From: Membranipora membranacea
Taxonomy: Eukaryota > Bryozoa > Gymnolaemata > Cheilostomatida > Membraniporidae
Direction: 5' to 3'
Assembly: GCA_914767715.1 (NCBI GenBank)
Contig: OU612072.1
Location: 20,710,001 to 20,770,000 of the forward strand
Length of the DNA: 60,000 nucleotides
Both the position numbers and the translations under genes were made by a program. A model generated the notes under the pieces. It saw nothing but the letters and a program-made list of their open reading frames with translations. It did no database searches and was not told the DNA's origin. Positions 55,141 through 60,000 of this stretch are shown here, piece after piece. The stretch's first letter is position 1. Each line of letters begins with the position of its first letter.

Positions 55141-58100
55141 TAGTTATCTTTTATGTGCGTCAATCTTCAGATAAGAGAGCCGAGTAAACCTTTCCCCGCT
55201 TGACGTAAGAGTCTCTTATCAGTGTAAATATTTAAGGTTGCTAAATCGGAAAAAGCCGTGTTCCTGGGATCCGATACACTCAAATCAGAGACTGTTTGGA
55301 TCATTCCTGTGCACCAAGCTGTCAACACTGCCTCATCTATTGGAGCTGATGTTATTGGGCATACTTTAGATTCAAATGTATGTTGCATGCGGCACATCCT
55401 TGCTATCAGGTGTGGCAGCTCACGATTTATAATGTAATAGAATGGTTTTCACCTAATTCATAACTGCAACCCCGTTTATGTAAAGGAGTCAATGAGTCTT
55501 ACAACAGTGAATAAACTAATCGTGACCGTTACCTGATTTCAAATTACTTCCCCGTGACTGCAGCTAAAACTCCAGTGATATGAGTTTTGCAGTATCTAAC
55601 TATAATTCGGAAACTGCCGTATATTATGCCGTATACTTTTAGAAACCAGTAATGATGATTTCATATACCCAATCAAAGTTACACAATTAAATCATGTGGA
55701 AGCTGAATTGGTTGACGCAAGCTATACAAGTACTGCTGGCCTTCTGCTTTTTATTGGGGCGGCGCCATAGCTATGCCCCTTCCTTATTTAATCAACATCA
55801 ACCCTTTGAATGTTATGAATTATAATTCACAGGCACAACCTAACAACAAGATACTATTTAGCGAAGACTTCTGACTAATTCTTCAGATACTTCAGCTTGT
55901 TATCAAACAATATATCCATAGTATGCAAATGTGGGGATGGCTGGATTAAATACATTGAAGGATGCTAGGGATTGTGTAGAATCGAGAATTGCTTCCCAAT
56001 TGAACACTAATGATCCTTGCCACCCGTCGCCCGGCAGTAATTCCCAAGGGGGTTGAACATTTAGAATTTCTTCGTGAACATGGGATGATGGGGCCGCTAA
56101 GAGCCGTTTTTCCTAAGCTATGGGTAAAATCCAACTTTAAAACAAACAGCTTACTGTGTGAGCACAATCAAGCAGTATAACTTGTGCTGCAGTGTTATGT
56201 GGCTTGTACCAACTATATACAACCTGGTATATTTCATGTGCCTCCCCTTGCATATGTCATACAGAGACCATATCTGCCATGTACAACAACGGTAACTAGT
56301 TGATACACAGTCATTCAGAAGAGCAGTTTCACTTTACATTAATTTTAAATGTCAGGGCTGATATCTTCAAAATTTTATTCGAGGCGGCCGTTTGTCTCAA
56401 GTAATAATAATCTGTACAATTTTACCAAGCGACATACATAGTATTAGGAAAAGCAGCTAACTTTTGTATTAAGGCTGCCTGCACATAATTTTTAGAAGTC
56501 TGTGGCACCTATGGATTGTTATAAGAGAAAATAATTCAATAATTAAAAATAACTTCATGTGTCCTCAAAAAAGACCGTCATTTTAGCAGTTCTTACCATT
56601 ATACAAAGCCTCTGTGATTATTTAGTACATGATTGATTGATAATTTTTCATATTATCTGTAACAGGCTTCATTATTTATTTACATGGCGTCCCAGGTTTT
56701 TACAAAGCTAGTGGTATAAGGGTTCGAGTCCCTCTGTTGACTAAGAGTAAGGTATACCAGTTGTGTGAGGGTTGTGCCGCTGTGATTCAACCAATGCCAT
56801 GAAAGCAGAAGCAGTGGTATGATGACTGATAGACTGAGGGACTCTGCTTACAGAGTACGGAAGTAGCTTAAGGTATAACACCATCTCTCTTAATTTACAG
56901 TTTAAAATTTGCCTAGCAGCTGCCTTCTGGTTTTCATACACTAGTAATTGTTGTCTATGTCAATAAGAACTTAAATTGTTTGTAAGGTAACAAGGCATGG
57001 TTAGTACAACTAATCCCCATGACAGCGGGATTAACTCTGAATCTCTTAGTTCATGATATTGAATACGTTATTCGTTTGAGTTTGATTAAAATTTCCGCTA
57101 GTGGATATGAACTTTTTTGACGGCTTTTGTTAATCACAACACCAGCATGCAATTACAGGTTTAGATCATGTATGTAATTTAAGTTATATAACAAATTTAT
57201 CAGATAGTATAAGGGAAAGATGGTAAAGTTAGTGAACCAGCAGGATGAGGGCCAATGAGCTGTATCCAGCACAGCTTACTTCTACAATGCAATCTAAATT
57301 TAGCAACTAGTCTTGGTATCTCAAGGTACAAGGACACCTTGTGAAAATCATCATGACATGATGTCACATATACTTGTCAGGACATTTTAACCTCTAGTAG
57401 TTTGACCCGCCCATACTTTTGGAAAGTGGTGACGATGCCGTCATAAACCCAGACTTTGTTTTAGTTTTAGTTTAGAAAGTCATACCAGACCCTCCACCCT
57501 TCAAGGCTATTGTAAATTATCCCTGCTTTTGTCAACGGAGTAAACTAAGATTTTGTAATATGGCAATAGCCTAGTTTCTCTTTTGTGAGCCAAACCTCTG
57601 ATACGTGAGGGAAGTAAGTATTTCACTGCTTAGTAATCCTAGGCTGTTGGCATATTTCTCTTCTCACATATCATTCAGAGATCGCAGGCCAGTGGCTTTT
57701 AAAAAGTATTTCGATAATAGTGAAGACTATAATTATTAACGACTACATCAAGCTATATTTTTATTGGATATGTTCAACTGCAATGCATCTGTCTTGTGAC
57801 CGATAGTGATGGTGCTGGTAGGGCATGGCCGTCACATCCAACTTTGATTTGATTTGTGACCAAAAAAATGCGTATTGGAAGGCAGACTCTCATAATTACT
57901 TTGTATTTACACAATTACTATCCTATCTCGATCCTTAGTACCATGAAGAGTGAAGGAAAGAATGCATGTGTGCATTGCATTGTGGGATACATAATAATTT
58001 AGTTATCACAATTTTGTCAGTTAAAAAGCAAAATGATTGAAAAAAGGAAGACCAAAGTTGTGTCTTCTCCCACTAGCAATGGCAAGCCTTTTATCCAACC

Positions 58101-58710
58101 TTACCCAACGGCAGTCATTATTTGGAGGCCTTGAATAAATACAGACGCTGTTTGGGACTAGGGAACTAATACAGAAATTCTCCTCGATAATACTCATGAT
58201 ATTCATAAACTGATTGCCTTGGCCTGAAGCAGAACATCTGACCATTCATTGCATCAAGACAAAGGGTAGGTGTATGAAGCTAAATATGCAGCCTGTTAAC
58301 ATATTTTGATCTGTTCCTGCAATACACCGTAATCGTTTAAAGTAACGCTAAGTGATTGCTTAGAATTATCAATTTTATAGAGCAGCCTACACAGCTTTGC
58401 TATTAAATCAAAGTCATGCTTAACAAAGTGTGTATCTCTTATCAATCAAGTTTCAGAGAAGCAAAATTGGACCGACTCATGCTCCTCGTAACTAACTAAA
58501 TTCCTTATATAGCTTCAAAGCTGAGTGGTGCCAAAAGTAGGTGATAAGAGCACCAAGTTAGCTTTATACTGCTTGGCACTGAACCCTGCTAATGTGAATG
58601 TAGGCAGATAATCCCATTTTTTGCTATCTTTGTCGCATAATCGACCCACTAGGGGCCGAATACCCAAGCAGAACAGACACCTCTCTTTTACTCATTATTG
58701 CTCATGCTTA
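55141..58710. other. Gene-poor stretch
   Basis: No splice-bounded exon with recognisable protein was found. A lone GGGTTCGAGTCC (about 56718-56729) resembles a tRNA B-box, but no A-box lies at the right distance. Frames at 55167-55397, 55946-56167 and 58021-58245 lack motifs. Confidence 0.4.
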
Positions 58711-58764
58711 TTTTGTATGGAGTTAACTTCTTCCTGTTAAGGAAGAAGGCAACTCCATACAAAA
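58711..58764. repeat. 24-bp-arm hairpin (TATGGAGTT..CTTCTTCC)
   Basis: Arms 58711-58734 and 58741-58764 pair at 22 of 24 positions around a 6-bp loop TGTTAA. It resembles the hairpin at 49718 in its GGAGTT-pyrimidine core. Confidence 0.9.
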
Positions 58765-58941
58765 CGTGTTTTGTTTATCTAATCAAATTTATCCCCAACA
58801 TTTGTTTGAAGTTTGTTACAAGTAGGTATTAATTCAATTTACTAATGACTCATAGTTGAGATGCCTTTTTGACATTAAATTCACTTTTTATTCTTGAATA
58901 ATAAACTAGGTTGAATACCAGAAAAGCAATCTATACCATAC

Positions 58942-59078
58942 CAGAAAGAACATGCTCCAAGGGATCTCCCACCAGAACTGATCAGCCTTGATGTTCCCCC
59001 GGTCTAATATGCACTGGAGGTCATCACTGTTGATAGGCATGGCCAAAACATTTGGAGAATGCATTGGCCCATCGATCA
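58942..59078 (-). CDS. Probable internal exon of an unidentified gene
   Basis: On the minus strand, an acceptor AAATTTAAAG precedes and a donor CTG|GTATGG follows a 137-nt segment with an open frame of 45 codons after two bases: IDGPMHSPNVLAMPINSDDL, then QCILDRGNIKADQFWWEIPW and SMFFL. The composition is protein-like (tryptophan-rich end, balanced charges) and the other frames are closed. I do not recognise the family. A second candidate segment on the same strand lies at about 59330-59475 (acceptor TTCACAG; frame with TQESQGAGGAEAVRSQ), but its donor is unclear. Confidence 0.35.
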
Positions 59079-59579
59079 CTTTAAATTTGAAAATAAAAAT
59101 GCAAATAAACTGACTTCCTTTTGAAAAAATGGCGATAGGATTTTGATTTTCGTCTGAAAAAAATGATCTAATTATACATTGATTATATCACAGCGATTGA
59201 ACCTCCCAAAAAGGTAGAGATGGGATGTCTGATAGCTGACAGTAATTTAATTACGCCCAATACACAACAGATTTCCTAAAAAGATAAAACTGAGATTGGT
59301 CTCTGATTTGAAGTGGTTGTCACTGTCTGTTATCACTTTCTCCCATCTTCTTGGTTTTATTCTCTCCATCCGAAATCCCCTGAGCCTGAGCTGTGAGAAC
59401 TTGAGATCTCACAGCTTCTGCTCCTCCTGCTCCTTGACTCTCCTGAGTCATCCAAGTAAGCTGTGAAGTTATATCACATGTTCTCATGAAATCATTTTTA
59501 TAACTTCCTAATGTACACAAAAGTGTCCTACCATATCATCCATTCTAACTAGGGTGGGCAGTGCTTGGATGTATGAAAA

Positions 59580-59751
59580 TAGTAGGGCAAAAGGTGTAAT
59601 TTCTGTACCAAGTATATGGTACCCAAAAACGCCTTGATATGGACAATATCACCAAGCGCGCCGAGAAGCTCTCCAAAGCAGACACTGCAAAACACAGATT
59701 GAAAACCGAATCCCTCAGAATGGTGGCCATCAACGCAACAAACCATTTCTG
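59580..59751 (+). pseudogene. Coding-like segment cut by a MITE, unrecognised
   Basis: The frame from 59639 reads MDNITKRAEKLSKADTAKHR, then LKTESLRMVAINATNHF, with charged helix-like composition, until it enters the MITE at 59752. There is no start context or splice site I trust. It could be a decayed exon or a piece of a transposon protein. Confidence 0.25.
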
Positions 59752-60000
59752 CCCTCTGCTGGTAAAAAGCGTTATCTCATATTTTAATAATTCAGAGGTA
59801 TCCAACTTTAGATTAAATTTCCTTGAGAGTAAACAATTATTAATTAGTTTACATTATCCCATTATGTCATGTCACTAATCCTTTATTTAATTTCCAAAAG
59901 AAGAATATTGTTGGATAATTACTTTTCATTTAAATAAGGGATTAGTTTAATTGAGTTGAAATTATCAAAATATGAGATAACGCATTTTACCAGCAGAGGG
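59752..60000. mobile_element. MITE with 34-bp terminal inverted repeats (249 bp)
   Basis: The left end 59752-59785 starts CCCTCTGCTGGTAAAA. The right end 59967-60000 is its reverse complement with one mismatch in 34. The interior is AT-rich and non-coding. The right end coincides with the window edge, so the target duplication cannot be read. Confidence 0.88.

Noticed and set aside
56712-56735. tRNA or SINE head from a lone B-box
   Set aside because: No A-box at the required distance and no partner copy.

Overview
This window reads as nuclear DNA of an intron-rich animal. It is AT-rich (my impression is about 35% GC, not computed). Coding sequence is sparse and split into short exons with GT/AG borders, and transposon relics are everywhere. 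The gene families seen (secreted NHL-propeller protein, HECT-type E3 fragment, LRR exon cassettes, an animal 'integrase core' D,D35E protein) together suggest a non-bilaterian or other invertebrate. A sponge is my best guess, but nothing here proves it.

Layout. 1-4028: almost empty, with two tRNA-derived SINE copies. 4037-8120: a dead P-element-like transposon with terminal inverted repeats, an exact 8-bp target-site duplication and a decayed P-type transposase. About 8.2-18.8 kb: three diverged tandem copies of a roughly 2.9-kb unit carrying decayed, unrecognised coding segments. The first copy holds a hAT-like insertion (10612-11729) whose empty site survives in the other two copies. 19183-20159: a second hAT-like element. 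20340-20812: a decayed integrase C-terminus with a chromodomain-like end. 21.3-40.2 kb: an LRR locus. A possible promoter and first exon are followed by an exon of 256 nt and then LRR exons, mostly exactly 147 nt, all in the same splice phase. Two of these sit in a 4.4-kb direct tandem duplication (26956-35710), and two further copies are broken. 40.9-41.5 kb: 3' end of a LINE reverse transcriptase. 45165-47058: a three-exon C-terminal part of a HECT-domain protein, with a hAT-like element in its second intron. 48485-50602 (minus): a two-exon D,D35E integrase-like gene with an intact frame. 51.0-52.4 kb: two foldback structures. 52.9-53.24 kb: a 21-bp minisatellite. 53248-54994 (minus): a secreted NHL-repeat protein with signal peptide and a TATA-like box upstream. 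55.2-60 kb: mostly empty, with one probable minus-strand exon and a terminal MITE cut by the window edge.

The genes do not form an operon-like unit. The common theme is local duplication: LRR exons and their flanking introns are copied in modules that preserve phase, and transposons repeatedly insert into duplicated sequence. All gene models are read by eye from splice signals and frame; none is confirmed by transcript data.
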